Shown here in pieces: positions 27,505 to 36,970 of a DNA stretch of 64,000 nt. The position numbers and the translations under genes were made by a program. Source of the DNA: Pedobacter cryoconitis (GTDB lineage: Bacteria > Bacteroidota > Bacteroidia > Sphingobacteriales > Sphingobacteriaceae); assembly GCF_014200595.1 (NCBI RefSeq), contig NZ_JACHCG010000004.1, forward strand, positions 310,001 to 374,000, written 5' to 3'. Numbering within the stretch: the stretch's first letter is position 1; each line of letters begins with the position of its first letter. The notes under the pieces are model-generated. The model was not told the DNA's origin. It searched no databases and saw nothing but the letters and a program-made list of their open reading frames with translations.

Positions 27505-28050
27505 AGTCATCGTATGCGCTGGTCCGACAGTTACAAAACTCTGGATCAGTGCTACACTTTTTTCAACCAGCGCAGGCAATTCCGGCAATTCATCTTTATC
27601 AAATCCATCCAGTACGTAATCAGCTTGTCTGCCTTTGGCAAAGTTATCACTTACGCCAAAACGTAACCTTGGATAATCCTGGCTTCCGCAACTGGCCTCT
27701 ATACTTTTCAGTCCGTTATGTCCCGCACTGCTTCCTTTTAATTTAAGTCTCAGCTTGCCTAACGGCAGTGCAATATCATCTACAATAACCAGCACATTTT
27801 CCAGTGGGATATTTAATTCCTGCATCCAGTAGTTGACTGCTCTCCCACTTAAATTCATGTAAGTAGTAGGTTTGATTACATGCAGTTTTCTGCCCTTCCA
27901 GGATACTTCTGAATAATAGGCTAACCGTATATTAGAAAAGGAACCTCCAAGCTGTTTAACCAGTTCATCTGCAATTTCAAATCCTATATTATGTCTGGTA
28001 CCTACGTACTCCGCTCCTATATTTCCCAGGCCAACTATCAAATATTTCAT
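27490..28050 (-). CDS. pth: Peptidyl-tRNA hydrolase
   Basis: Pth cleaves the ester bond of peptidyl-tRNA released from stalled ribosomes. The 186-residue protein shows the family signatures: LIVGLGNIGAEYVGTRHNIGF with the catalytic His near residue 21, KPTTYMNLSG, LVIVDDIALPLGKLRLK and GSSAGHNGLKSI. It is downstream of prs and rplY on the same strand, a common bacterial grouping. A hairpin after rplY suggests partial termination before it. Confidence 0.96.
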   Translation of the reverse strand: MKYLIVGLGNIGAEYVGTRHNIGFEIADELVKQLGGSFSNIRLAYYSEVSWKGRKLHVIKPTTYMNLSGRAVNYWMQELNIPLENVLVIVDDIALPLGKLRLKLKGSSAGHNGLKSIEASCGSQDYPRLRFGVSDNFAKGRQADYVLDGFDKDELPELPALVEKSVALIQSFVTVGPAHTMTAFNK

Positions 28051-28126
28051 GTATCACTGTTTCTTTCCCGCAAAGATAACAGTTTCTATGAAACCTGCTA
28101 CTGACGGGGATTTAAGGCACAAAAAA

Positions 28127-28152
28127 AGCAGCACTGAAAATTCAGTGCTGCT
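28127..28152 (-). terminator. Terminator or attenuator after rplY
   Basis: AGCAGCACTGAA (28127-28138) and TTCAGTGCTGCT (28141-28152) form a perfect inverted repeat. Read on the minus strand it is followed by a run of Ts, as in an intrinsic terminator. It lies between rplY and pth, so it would end or reduce transcription from prs-rplY. Confidence 0.8.
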
Positions 28153-28174
28153 CTCTGTTAAGCTATAGTTCAGC

Positions 28175-28753
28175 TTATTTTTTACCTGCTTGTTGTTCAG
28201 CTTGTTTAAGAGCTCTTGACATACCAACAGAAACGATTGTATCTTCTGGAGTGTTAGTAATAGTGTATGCTGCTTTTGCAAGGTCACGTACACGGAATAA
28301 ATTACCTACTTCTAATTTAGCAATGCTAACGTCAACAACCTGTGGCATATCTTTCGGGAAAGATTTAACACGAAGTTTACGTAATTTCTGAACTAATTTA
28401 CCACCCATTTTAACACCTGGAGAAGTTCCTTCTAATCTTACAGGAATTTCCATAACGATTTCTTTGTCATCAAATAACTGAAGAAAATCTACGTGTAATA
28501 ATACGTCTGTTAATGGGTGAAATTGTAACTCTTTTATGATTGCTTTGGTTTTTGTACCATTGATATCAATTTCTAAAAAGTTTGCTTCAGGAGTGTAAAT
28601 AGCATCTTTTAATTCTGTAATAACTACAGCAAAATGTGCTTGTTCTTTACCACCATACAATACTGCAGGAACTTTACCTTCATAGCGAAGCTCTTTAGCA
28701 TCGCGTTTCCCTACGTTCTCTCTTGGAGAACCGCTAATTGCGATTATTTTCAT
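28175..28753 (-). CDS. rplY: 50S ribosomal protein L25 (Ctc-type)
   Basis: The 192-residue protein is the long Ctc form of L25, a 5S rRNA-binding protein of the 50S subunit. Recognised blocks are ISGSPRENVGKRDAKELR, VPAVLYGG, HVDFLQLFDDKEIVMEIPV and VKSFPKDMPQVVDVSIAKL. The C-terminal domain ends with a lysine after EQQAGK. It follows prs by 33 nt on the same strand, and this prs-rplY-pth order is widespread. Confidence 0.95.
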   Translation of the reverse strand: MKIIAISGSPRENVGKRDAKELRYEGKVPAVLYGGKEQAHFAVVITELKDAIYTPEANFLEIDINGTKTKAIIKELQFHPLTDVLLHVDFLQLFDDKEIVMEIPVRLEGTSPGVKMGGKLVQKLRKLRVKSFPKDMPQVVDVSIAKLEVGNLFRVRDLAKAAYTITNTPEDTIVSVGMSRALKQAEQQAGKK

Positions 28754-28786
28754 TATATATATTTATTTATTTGTTTGTTTCTAATA

Positions 28787-29728
28787 TTAAACTCTAAACA
28801 GATCACTGATTGATCCATGCTCATTTACATTGGCAATTGCCTTTGCAAATAAACTTGCTGTACTCAGTACTCTTATTTTTGGACTTTCCTGTTTTAAAGG
28901 AATAGTATCCGTTACAATCAATTCGGTAAGCATAGAGTTTTCTACTGTCTCATAAGCTTTACCAGATAATACCGGGTGTGTACAAACTGCTCTTACACTT
29001 TTTGCACCTTTTTCCATGATTAAAGCCGCAGCTTTAGCCAATGTCCCTGCTGTATCACAAATATCGTCAATTAAAACAATATCCATTCCCGTTACATCTC
29101 CAATAATCGACATAGACTCAATTTCATTGGCACGTTTACGGCGTTTATCACAAATCACAACCTCCGCATTAAAGAATTTCGCAAAAGTACGTGCTCTGTA
29201 TGATCCACCCATATCCGGAGAAGCAATAGTCAGATTTTCCAGTCCTAAACTTTTGATATAAGGAACGAAGATTACTGAACCATCTAAGTGATCTACAGGA
29301 ATATCAAAGAAGCCTTGTATCTGTGCTGCGTGCAGGTCCATCGTCATAATACGGTGGATACCAGCAGATTTCAACAAATTAGCTACTAACTTTGCCCCTA
29401 TGGCAACTCTTGGTTTATCTTTTCTATCCTGTCTGGCCAAACCGTAATAAGGAACAACAGCTGTGATATAATGCGCAGAAGCTCTCTTTGCGGCATCAAT
29501 CATCAACAAAAGTTCCATTAAATTATCAGAAGGCTGGTAGGTAGATTGGATCAGGAATACATCACATCCTCTTACTGTTTCATCATAAGAAGGCTGAAAC
29601 TCACCATCGCTAAACCTGCTTAAGGTTACATTACCGAGTGGTTTGCCGTAACTTTCGGCAATTTTGTGTGCTAATGCTTTTGTACCGGTTCCGGCGAAAA
29701 GTTTAACGGGATTAAATTGCAAGGGCAT
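28787..29728 (-). CDS. prs: Ribose-phosphate pyrophosphokinase
   Basis: This enzyme makes PRPP from ribose 5-phosphate and ATP for nucleotide, His and Trp synthesis. The 313-residue protein shows the flexible-loop region YGLARQDRKDKPR, the binding motif VLIDDICDTAGTL (PRPP loop), DLHAAQIQGFFDIPVDHLDG and ASPDMGGSYRARTFAKFFNAE. The length is standard. A terminator serving the upstream tRNA gene lies 34 nt before its start, so it probably has a separate promoter that I could not identify. Confidence 0.97.
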   Translation of the reverse strand: MPLQFNPVKLFAGTGTKALAHKIAESYGKPLGNVTLSRFSDGEFQPSYDETVRGCDVFLIQSTYQPSDNLMELLLMIDAAKRASAHYITAVVPYYGLARQDRKDKPRVAIGAKLVANLLKSAGIHRIMTMDLHAAQIQGFFDIPVDHLDGSVIFVPYIKSLGLENLTIASPDMGGSYRARTFAKFFNAEVVICDKRRKRANEIESMSIIGDVTGMDIVLIDDICDTAGTLAKAAALIMEKGAKSVRAVCTHPVLSGKAYETVENSMLTELIVTDTIPLKQESPKIRVLSTASLFAKAIANVNEHGSISDLFRV

Positions 29729-29762
29729 GATTAGACGGGTATCAATGCTGGGTTACGAAAAA

Positions 29763-29790
29763 ATCGGATTGTGATTACTCACAATCCGAT
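29763..29790 (-). terminator. Terminator downstream of tRNA-Gln
   Basis: ATCGGATTGTG (29763-29773) and CACAATCCGAT (29780-29790) form a perfect 11-bp stem with a 6-nt loop. On the minus strand it is followed by TTTTTT. It starts 12 nt beyond the tRNA 3' end and precedes prs. Confidence 0.88.
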
Positions 29791-29802
29791 ATATTGTTTA
29801 GT

Positions 29803-29872
29803 TGCCCGACCAGGATTCGAACCTAGACAAACGGTACCAAAAACCGTTGTACTACCTTTATACTATCGGGCA
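29803..29872 (-). tRNA. tRNA-Gln, anticodon TTG
   Basis: The minus strand folds into a cloverleaf of 70 nt. The acceptor stem is TGCCCGA/TCGGGCA and the D arm is GTAT-AAAGGTA-GTAC. The anticodon stem ACGGT/ACCGT encloses the 7-nt loop TTTTGGT, and the T arm is CTAGG-TTCGAAT-CCTGG. The anticodon TTG (29838-29840) reads CAA, hence glutamine. The terminal CCA is not encoded. Confidence 0.93.
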
Positions 29873-29914
29873 ATCTTCCGTAGAAATAACCATGAGTTGT
29901 TTCGTTTGGGAATG

Positions 29915-29945
29915 CAAATATACGTACCTTTTTGATAAATGCAAA
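29915..29945 (-). promoter_or_regulatory. Promoter of tRNA-Gln
   Basis: On the minus strand TTTG (29942-29945) is followed by 19 nt and TATATTTG (29915-29922), a perfect TAnnTTTG. The start would be near 29908, about 35 nt before the mature tRNA 5' end. The remainder of the region up to 30103 is AT-rich; I see no gene there. Confidence 0.7.
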
Positions 29946-30103
29946 TCTTCCGTAAAAAAAAATAAAATATTTTTGAAAACAGCCTTTAAACACCCTTAAC
30001 ACATTAAAATTTGTTAATGTAGTTGTATATATGTACTATTATCAATCTATTTGATTATTTTCGGCTGCATTTTTAAAAGCCAAATTTTATATTTAAGAAA
30101 GAA

Positions 30104-33100
30104 ATGAATTATACTAAAATTAATAACCTTACAGGATGGATGTGCTTTATCCTGGCGGCCCTCACCTATATACTCACCTTAGAACCTTCTGTAAGTTTCT
30201 GGGACTGTGGAGAGTTTATAGCCTCTGCACTTAAAATGCAGGTTGTTCACCAACCAGGTGCGCCTTTGTTCTTAATGATTCAACGCTTCTTCTCGATCTT
30301 TGCATTTGGCGATATTCATAAAATAGCTTATTTCATGAATGTGGGTTCTGCCCTTGCAAGTGCGGCTACGATCTTATTTTTATTCTGGACAATTACTGCC
30401 CTGGCTAAAAAGATGGTCATTAAAACTGAAGCAGACCTGACTATCGGAAACCTGATCACCGTAATGGGTGCAGGAGTTGTAGGTGCAATGGCTTATACTT
30501 TCTCAGACAGTTTCTGGTTCTCCGCAGTAGAATCGGAAGTTTATGCGCTTTCTTCTCTGTTTACAGCAATTGTATTCTGGGGTATCCTGAAATGGGAAGC
30601 ACATGCTGATGAGCCCCGTGCAGACAGGTGGTTACTATTTATTGCCTATATCATGGGTTTATCCATCGGTATTCACTTATTGAACTTATTGACTATCCCG
30701 GCGATAGCTTTTGTATATTATTTTAAGAAAACGCCAAAACCAACAAACTTCGGTATCATCAAAACCTTTATTGTAGGGGTACTGATCCTTGCCTTTGTTC
30801 AATATGGTATCATCCAGTATGTGGTTTCTTTCGGTGCTTACTTCGATTTATTCTTCGTCAACACTTTAGGAATGGGATTTGGAACAGGTGTGGTTTTTTT
30901 CGCTGCCATTTTAATCGGCGCGCTGACCTGGGGAATTATGTATTCCATTAAACACCGCAACAAGTTCTTAAACCTTGCTTTACTTTCCACAGCACTGATT
31001 ATTTTCGGTTACTGTTCTTTCGCAATGATTATTATCAGAGCTAAAGCCAGCCCTAACCTGAACAATAGTAACCCTGACAATGCCTTCTCATTTTTAAGTT
31101 ATTTAAACAGAGAGCAATATGGAGACAGACCATTGTTATTTGGTCCTAACTATAACTCTGAAAAGGTTAGCTTGAAAGAAGGTAAAAACATTTACAGAAA
31201 AGGAGACACTAAATACGAAGTTGCTGGTAAAAAGACTGACTACGAGTATGACAGAACAACCCCTTTCCCGAGGATGTACAGTGATGATCCAAGGCACGTA
31301 CAGGAATATAAAAGCTTAATGGGCTTTGACGATTCACATTTCGCTGGTATTTTCGACAACGTTTCTTACTTGTTTAAATACCAGATCGGTAATATGTACA
31401 TGCGTTATTTCATGTGGAACTTTGTTGGTCGTCAGAATGATGACCAGGGTGCCGGTATTTACCAGGGACAATTTTTAAGTGGTATTAAACCTATTGATGC
31501 GATGATGCTGGGTGACCAGAGCCACCTGCCTCCTTCTATTGTAGAAAGCAGTGCTTATACCCGCTTTTTCTTCCTTCCATTGATCTTAGGCTTATTAGGT
31601 GCAGTATGGCACTTCAAACGCAATGAAAAAGATGCTGGTATTGTTGGTCTGTTATTTTTCTTTACAGGTCTTGCCATTGTATTATATCTGAACCAGAAAC
31701 CATTAGAGCCAAGAGAGCGTGATTATGCTTATGCAGGATCTTTCTATGCCTTTGCCATCTGGGTCGGTTTTGGGGTACTCGCCTTAAGGGAATGGGTATT
31801 CAGTAAATTTACACCGAAAAACGGGGCTATTGCAGCGACAACGATTTCTTTATTTGCAGGCCCGGTAATTATGGGTGCGCAAGGGTGGAAAGCACATAAC
31901 CGTTCAGAGAAAATGGTTGCACACGATATTGCAGTGGATTATCTGGAATCATGTGCACCAAATGCAATCCTGTTTACTTACGGTGATAATGATACTTATC
32001 CGCTTTGGTATATCCAGGAAGTTGAAAATGTGAGACCGGATGTAAGACTGGTTAACCTGAGTTTATTTGATACAGACTGGTATATTGACGGTATGAAACG
32101 TAAGCAAAATGAATCTGCTCCGCTTCCGATCAGTATGAAACCTTCTCAGTATGTACAAGGCGTCAGAGATGTAATGTACTATCAGGATTATAAACTTGCA
32201 GGTTCAGTAGAATTGAAAAATATTCTTGATGTCTTGTTATCAGATGATGATGATGATAAGATTCCATTGCAAAACGGAACTAAAGAAAATTTCATCCCGA
32301 CTAAAAATTTCAAGCTGACCATCAACCCTGAAGATGTAATTAAAACAGGAACGGTTAAAGCATCGGATGCTTCAAAAATCACCCCTGTGATGGAATGGAA
32401 ATTCAATAAGAGTTATGTCACTAAAGGTACACTGGCTATGCTGGACATCCTGGTACATAACAACTGGAAAAGACCTATCTATTTTGCAAGTACAGTTCCT
32501 TCAGACCAATTTAACGGTTTAGACAACTACTTATATACAGAAGGTCTTGCGATGCGCTTATTACCGCTTAAAACGGATTCAGCATCAAGCAGAGGGGATT
32601 TAGTGAATACTGATATCCTTTACCATAACATGTACACCAAATTCAAATGGGGTAATGTTAAAAATGCGAGCTACCTTGATCCGCAATCATCGGATGATAT
32701 CTCCATCTTCAATAATGTGTTCAACACTACAATTTCCGGATTGATTAAAGAAGGAAAAATCGCTGATGCGAAAAAAGTAGTTGCCCGTTATTTCGAAGTA
32801 ATGCCTGAGCGTTTCTACGGTATGCGTTCTATGATGGGTGTTTATTTCCTTGCAGAAAACCTGTACACTTTGGGGGATACGAACAAGGCAAATATGCTGA
32901 TTGAAAAATCTGCTGATTATATCCAGAAAGAACTGACTTATCTGGCAGATGTATCCAAAAGCAAAAACAGGTTCGTTGGCGGACAGAATGTTCAGTTAGG
33001 TTTGCAGTTCCTTAACCAGATGGTTAAAACTACGGCAGAGAAAAAGCAAACGAAGCTTTCTCAGAAACTTGCACAGCAGTTCCAGGGCCTTGAGTCAAGG

Positions 33101-33172
33101 TTCTCAGTTTACTTTGCACAGCAAGCTCAGGAAGAACAACAAGCACCTGCGCCACAAGCTCCGGAAGAATAA
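30104..33172 (+). CDS. DUF2723 multi-spanning membrane protein, putative glycosyltransferase-like
   Basis: The 1022-residue protein opens with a DUF2723 domain: WMCFILAALTYILTLEPSVS, then FWDCGEFIASALKMQVVHQPGAPLF, which holds the conserved acidic residues of the family in the first external loop. About a dozen membrane spans fill residues 10-600. A soluble C-terminal part follows, with helical repeats after residue 850. Bacteroidota DUF2723 proteins are distantly related to protein O-mannosyltransferases and to animal TMEM260, so lipid-linked sugar transfer to exported proteins is a reasonable guess. No substrate can be assigned. It is a single gene with a terminator right after it. Confidence 0.82.
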   Translation: MNYTKINNLTGWMCFILAALTYILTLEPSVSFWDCGEFIASALKMQVVHQPGAPLFLMIQRFFSIFAFGDIHKIAYFMNVGSALASAATILFLFWTITALAKKMVIKTEADLTIGNLITVMGAGVVGAMAYTFSDSFWFSAVESEVYALSSLFTAIVFWGILKWEAHADEPRADRWLLFIAYIMGLSIGIHLLNLLTIPAIAFVYYFKKTPKPTNFGIIKTFIVGVLILAFVQYGIIQYVVSFGAYFDLFFVNTLGMGFGTGVVFFAAILIGALTWGIMYSIKHRNKFLNLALLSTALIIFGYCSFAMIIIRAKASPNLNNSNPDNAFSFLSYLNREQYGDRPLLFGPNYNSEKVSLKEGKNIYRKGDTKYEVAGKKTDYEYDRTTPFPRMYSDDPRHVQEYKSLMGFDDSHFAGIFDNVSYLFKYQIGNMYMRYFMWNFVGRQNDDQGAGIYQGQFLSGIKPIDAMMLGDQSHLPPSIVESSAYTRFFFLPLILGLLGAVWHFKRNEKDAGIVGLLFFFTGLAIVLYLNQKPLEPRERDYAYAGSFYAFAIWVGFGVLALREWVFSKFTPKNGAIAATTISLFAGPVIMGAQGWKAHNRSEKMVAHDIAVDYLESCAPNAILFTYGDNDTYPLWYIQEVENVRPDVRLVNLSLFDTDWYIDGMKRKQNESAPLPISMKPSQYVQGVRDVMYYQDYKLAGSVELKNILDVLLSDDDDDKIPLQNGTKENFIPTKNFKLTINPEDVIKTGTVKASDASKITPVMEWKFNKSYVTKGTLAMLDILVHNNWKRPIYFASTVPSDQFNGLDNYLYTEGLAMRLLPLKTDSASSRGDLVNTDILYHNMYTKFKWGNVKNASYLDPQSSDDISIFNNVFNTTISGLIKEGKIADAKKVVARYFEVMPERFYGMRSMMGVYFLAENLYTLGDTNKANMLIEKSADYIQKELTYLADVSKSKNRFVGGQNVQLGLQFLNQMVKTTAEKKQTKLSQKLAQQFQGLESRFSVYFAQQAQEEQQAPAPQAPEE

Positions 33173-33197
33173 TAGCAATAGCTTATCAATAAAAAAA

Positions 33198-33225
33198 GGG
33201 TTGTATCATAATAGTGGTACAACCC
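33198..33225 (+). terminator. Terminator of the DUF2723 gene
   Basis: GGGTTGTA (33198-33205) pairs with TACAACCC (33218-33225), flanked by an A run and a T run that extend the stem. The T run follows on the plus strand, 26 nt after the stop codon. Confidence 0.88.
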
Positions 33226-33334
33226 TTTTTTATTCGGGCTAAGATTACTTAATTAAACTATTTATTAACAATAGAGATATTTATTACCTTTTAAAAACAA
33301 AACACAGTTAACTTGCCCTAAATCATTAAGAATT

Positions 33335-34237
33335 ATGTCAGCAAGTACAAATAAATACATTGATCCATTATCAGATTTTGGATTCAAACATCTTTTTGGC
33401 AGTGAACCTAACAAAGAGATCATGATTGCTTTTTTAAACGCCTTGTTTGAAGGGGAAAAACACATTACCGATATTATCTACAACCCAACTGAAATTGCCG
33501 GGGATGAAAGGGAACATAAAAAGGTCAGTTTCGATTTGCTGTGCACTGGTGACAATGGAGAGCAGTTCATTGTAGAAATGCAGCGGGCAGATCATGATAA
33601 TTTCGAGGACCGTTGTATTTTTTAACTGAGCCGGCTAATTCACCAGCAAAAGCTAAAGAGTAATCGTCACTGGGAAGTTAAGATGAAAGAAGTTTTCCTG
33701 ATTGCGATCCTTGATTTTAACATGAAGAATTGTCTGAGTGACCATTATTTGCAAAGCATTTCCCTGGTCAATACCGGTACAGGTAAAATATTCCACAATG
33801 GACTGGGATTTAAGTTTTTGGAACTGCCTAAATTTGGAAAGAAAGAAGATGAACTGGAAACTGAGCTGGACAAATGGGTTTATCTGCTTAAACACATGCA
33901 CAGCCTGGATCAGATTCCTAAATATCTGGATAAACGGGTTTTTGAAAAAATATTTAATATCGCCGAAATGAAGAAACTATCACCAGAACAACAATTTGTA
34001 TACGACTCGATTTTACAACGGGAAGAAGACGATTATAGCCGGCTTAAATCTGCCGAACGCAGAGGAATGAGAGAAGGAATAGAAAAGGGAAAAGAAGAAG
34101 GGATAGAGCGGGGAATGGAGCAGGGAAAACATGAAACTGCGCTGGTCATTGCAAGGAAAATGAAAGAAGATAATTTTGAGCTTATTAAAATTGCCAGGTT
34201 TACTGCACTTTCAATTGAGGAAATAGAAAGTCTTTAA
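33335..34237 (+). pseudogene. Rpn/PDDEXK nuclease-family transposase, interrupted by one in-frame stop
   Basis: The frame from 33335 to 34237 would encode about 300 residues of the Rpn-type PD-(D/E)XK family. The N-terminal part has YIDPLSDFGFKHLFG, ALFEGEKHITDI, KKVSFDLLCTGDNGEQFIVEMQRA (Asp and E-x-Q catalytic core) and DRCIF. A TAA at codon 97 (33623-33625) interrupts it. Translation then continues in the same frame with LSRLIHQQ, KEVFLIAILDF, GFKFLELPKFGKKEDELET and the charged tail EGIEKGKEEGIERGMEQG. Family members usually have Tyr at the stop position (DRSVYY type), so one base change of TAT or TAC explains the break. No frameshift is needed. A sequencing error or readthrough remains possible. 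Confidence 0.85.
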
Positions 34238-34243
34238 CCACAA

Positions 34244-34281
34244 AAAAGGCTCAGCCATTTGATTAAGTAGCTGAGCCTTTT
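34244..34281. terminator. Bidirectional terminator between Rpn pseudogene and accA
   Basis: AAAAGGCTCAGC (34244-34255) and GCTGAGCCTTTT (34270-34281) form a perfect 12-bp stem with a 14-nt loop between two convergent genes. A and T runs at the two ends allow termination in both directions. Confidence 0.88.
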
Positions 34282-34308
34282 CCTTTCCTTTAAACAGGAG
34301 GATTGACT

Positions 34309-35271
34309 TTACTCTACGACTACGCCCATTGCACAGAACTTATCAATTCTGTTAGCGATCATCTTTTCAGTTTTTTCTTTTCCTAATGCTTTGATATCTT
34401 TCAGGATCTGAACTTTAATCGTTTCGCCCATAGCTGCCGGATCCTGATGTGCACCTCCCAGCGGTTCTTGAATCACACCGTCGATCAGTTTGTTTTTTAA
34501 CATATCTTTTGAAGTCAGCTTCAGGCATTCTGCTGCTTTCTCTTTGAAATCCCAGCTGCGCCACAAAATTGAGGAACATGATTCCGGAGAAATTACCGAA
34601 TACCAGGTATGCTCCAGCATGTATACTTTATCACCGATACCGATACCCAATGCACCACCAGATGCACCTTCACCAATAATCAAACAGATGATAGGCACTT
34701 TCAATACAGACATTTCCATCAGGTTTCTGGCAATAGCTTCTCCCTGTCCACGTTCTTCGGCCTCAATACCCGGGTAAGCACCCATCGTATCAATGAAAGA
34801 AATAACTGGCTTATTGAATTTCTCTGCAAGGCGCATTAACCTTAATGCTTTACGGTACCCCTCAGGATTTGCCATTCCGAAATTGCGGTACTGACGTTCT
34901 TTAGTATTTTTACCTTTCTGATGACCGATAACCATGACTGTTTCGCCACCTATAGTAGCAAAACCACCAATAATCGCTTTATCATCCTTTACTGTACGGT
35001 CACCGTGCAATTCGATAAAATCATCACAGATCATTCCGATGTAATCCAGCGTTTGAGGCCTTTCCGGATGACGTGATAATTGTACTTCCTGCCAGCCTGT
35101 AAGACTTGCATAAAGTGCGTTCTGCGTTTTAGACAGCTTATCTTCAAGCTCAATCAGTGTAGCAGACATATCTACTTTTGTTTTATCAGCAACCTGTTTA
35201 ACCTTTTCAATTTGCTGCATCAGTTCAGCAATAGGTTTTTCAAAATCAAATGACGTTTTTATCTGTTCCAT
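34309..35271 (-). CDS. accA: Acetyl-CoA carboxylase carboxyltransferase subunit alpha
   Basis: AccA pairs with AccD to move the carboxyl group from biotin to acetyl-CoA, making malonyl-CoA for fatty-acid synthesis. The 320-residue protein has the expected length and blocks: [79 protein letters not shown] and [14 protein letters not shown]. It is monocistronic between a terminator and the S10 peptidase. An inverted repeat and a 26-bp element shared with another gene lie directly upstream. Confidence 0.97.
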   Translation of the reverse strand: MEQIKTSFDFEKPIAELMQQIEKVKQVADKTKVDMSATLIELEDKLSKTQNALYASLTGWQEVQLSRHPERPQTLDYIGMICDDFIELHGDRTVKDDKAIIGGFATIGGETVMVIGHQKGKNTKERQYRNFGMANPEGYRKALRLMRLAEKFNKPVISFIDTMGAYPGIEAEERGQGEAIARNLMEMSVLKVPIICLIIGEGASGGALGIGIGDKVYMLEHTWYSVISPESCSSILWRSWDFKEKAAECLKLTSKDMLKNKLIDGVIQEPLGGAHQDPAAMGETIKVQILKDIKALGKEKTEKMIANRIDKFCAMGVVVE

Positions 35272-35302
35272 AAGTGGGCGGTAAAAATAGGTATTTTATT
35301 TT

Positions 35303-35341
35303 GAGTCTGTTTAAATTTATCATCTAAATTTAAACAGGCTC
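35303..35341. repeat. Inverted repeat upstream of accA
   Basis: GAGTCTGTTTAAATTTA (35303-35319) and TAAATTTAAACAGGCTC (35325-35341) are complementary at 16 of 17 positions around a 5-nt loop. No T-tract follows in either direction, so it does not look like a simple terminator of the upstream peptidase gene. Its right arm is part of an element repeated at 61459. Confidence 0.6.
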
Positions 35342-35348
35342 TTACAAA
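35323..35348 (-). repeat. 26-bp element, copy 1 (upstream of accA)
   Basis: This stretch reads TCTAAATTTAAACAG then GCTCTTACAAA and is identical at 24 of 26 positions to 61459-61484. Both copies have the same orientation relative to a downstream minus-strand gene. The start of accA is 52 nt away. A promoter-linked or regulatory role is inferred. Confidence 0.55.
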
Positions 35349-35352
35349 GAGT

Positions 35353-36900
35353 CTAAAATTTTGAAGCTACTCCGGCTTTAGGTAAAGATTTACTGATAAA
35401 ATCCCTCAGATCGTTATTTCCTTTTTCCAGATCAGCGCTTCTTAAATACATCATATGGCCGCTTTCATAACCTTTCCAACTCATTCTGTCTTTCAATTTA
35501 CCTCCCGGATCCATTTGCCACATATTATATTTTGCATTAAAATAATCACATGCCCCATCAAAATAACCAGACTGTACCATTAAATGCAGCGAAGGATTTT
35601 GTGCCATTGCATCCCGCAAATTCTCTGCTGTACGATTTCCTGTATTATCCCAGGGATAAACTGAGCCAAACATATTATACTTTAAATCAGTTTTATAGTT
35701 GAGCTCGTTGCGGATATACATATTGATTGCAGGAGTAAAAGAATGCAACCAGGAACTTAGTTCTGCATTATAATCGGGATCTTCTCCAGCATCCTGCTTA
35801 TCCATTCCACGATATCTGGAATCCAGACGGCCTATCGTAAAACCCTGATCACGGAGTAGTTCCTTCCAAAAGAAACCTGGTGGGACATCCAGGTTATGCT
35901 GGAGAATCGTTTTTTCACTCAGGCCCGAAAAAGCAGCCATCTTCGCAGCCATCAGTTTTTTCTGTTCCTCTCCAAGCTGACTTCCTTTCGCCAGGGCCGG
36001 AATCAGTTCATTCATCGTAAACTGCTCCACTTCCGGTAATAAGGTACTTAAGGTTTTTGCTTGTAAATCTGATTTTAAGGCTTTATGATACCAGGCCGTA
36101 GCAGCGAAATAAGGTAAACGTAAAGCAGCAGATAGTGCATCTCCTCTTTCTATCCCTAAAGTAGTTGGTGAAACCAGTACTACCCCATTCAAGTACATCC
36201 ATTGTGAATTTTGAAGTTCCAGTGCCAGTCCCGAAACCCGGGTGGTGCCGTAACTCTCCCCGATCAGAAACTTAGGAGACCCCCAGCGGTTGTTTCGGGT
36301 GACAAAGGTATTGATCCATTCAGCAAGGTATTTAATATCTGCGTTTACCCCAAAGAATTTACTGCCCGGTATATCTTTATTAATTGCTCTGGAATATCCA
36401 GTATTCACCGGATCGATATAAACAATGTCGGCAACATCCAGGATCGAAGACTTATTTTCTTTGTAGCCATAAGGCTGAACAGGATAGCCTTCGTCATCAA
36501 TGTTTAACAATACAGGGCCTGTATAAGCAATATGCATCCATACCGACGCGGAACCCGGGCCACCATTAAAGGAGATAACCAGCGGCCTGTTAGTCCGGTC
36601 TTTGACATCAGACCGCTCATAATAAGTATAAAACAGACCTGCAATAGCTTTGCCTGTTTCATCCCAAACCGGCAAAGTACCAGTTACAGCTTTATAAGGG
36701 ATGCGCTGACCCTTAATAGTCACCTGGTGTTGGGTAACTACCGTACTTTCGGTTACAATTTTTCGGGAATTGACTTCAGTGTTGATTGAAGTATCACTCT
36801 TCTTAGTCTCAGGAATTGATTTGACAGGCTGCATTTTTTGCGCATTTGCCGTCTGACAAACACACCATCCAGCCAGGATTAACGTGTAAAATAGTTTCAT
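35353..36900 (-). CDS. Secreted S10-family serine carboxypeptidase
   Basis: The 515-residue protein has a signal peptide (MKLFYTLILAGWCVCQTANA) and the S10 fold motifs. These are VISFNGGPGSASVW (oxyanion region), LIGESYGTTRVSG with nucleophile Ser216, QSGYFDGACDY (Asp region) and the C-terminal YESGHMMYLR with the catalytic His. S10 enzymes remove C-terminal residues, usually at acidic pH. The protein would act in the periplasm or outside. It lies 70 nt downstream of the MFS gene of the starch locus on the same strand but is functionally unrelated to it. Confidence 0.93.
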   Translation of the reverse strand: MKLFYTLILAGWCVCQTANAQKMQPVKSIPETKKSDTSINTEVNSRKIVTESTVVTQHQVTIKGQRIPYKAVTGTLPVWDETGKAIAGLFYTYYERSDVKDRTNRPLVISFNGGPGSASVWMHIAYTGPVLLNIDDEGYPVQPYGYKENKSSILDVADIVYIDPVNTGYSRAINKDIPGSKFFGVNADIKYLAEWINTFVTRNNRWGSPKFLIGESYGTTRVSGLALELQNSQWMYLNGVVLVSPTTLGIERGDALSAALRLPYFAATAWYHKALKSDLQAKTLSTLLPEVEQFTMNELIPALAKGSQLGEEQKKLMAAKMAAFSGLSEKTILQHNLDVPPGFFWKELLRDQGFTIGRLDSRYRGMDKQDAGEDPDYNAELSSWLHSFTPAINMYIRNELNYKTDLKYNMFGSVYPWDNTGNRTAENLRDAMAQNPSLHLMVQSGYFDGACDYFNAKYNMWQMDPGGKLKDRMSWKGYESGHMMYLRSADLEKGNNDLRDFISKSLPKAGVASKF

Positions 36901-36970
36901 TTTAAAGGGATGGTTTAGGTCCCTTAAATATCAAAATAAGATCAGAATAATTGGTAATAACTTAAAAAAG

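Noticed and set aside
33335..34237. Frameshift as the cause of the broken Rpn-type gene
   Set aside because: The two parts are in the same frame (start offset 348 nt, divisible by 3), so a single stop codon explains the break.
35303..35341. Inverted repeat upstream of accA as a plain terminator of the S10 peptidase gene
   Set aside because: The stem is AT-rich with no T-tract on either side, and its right arm recurs upstream of an unrelated gene, so a regulatory or repeat role is more likely.
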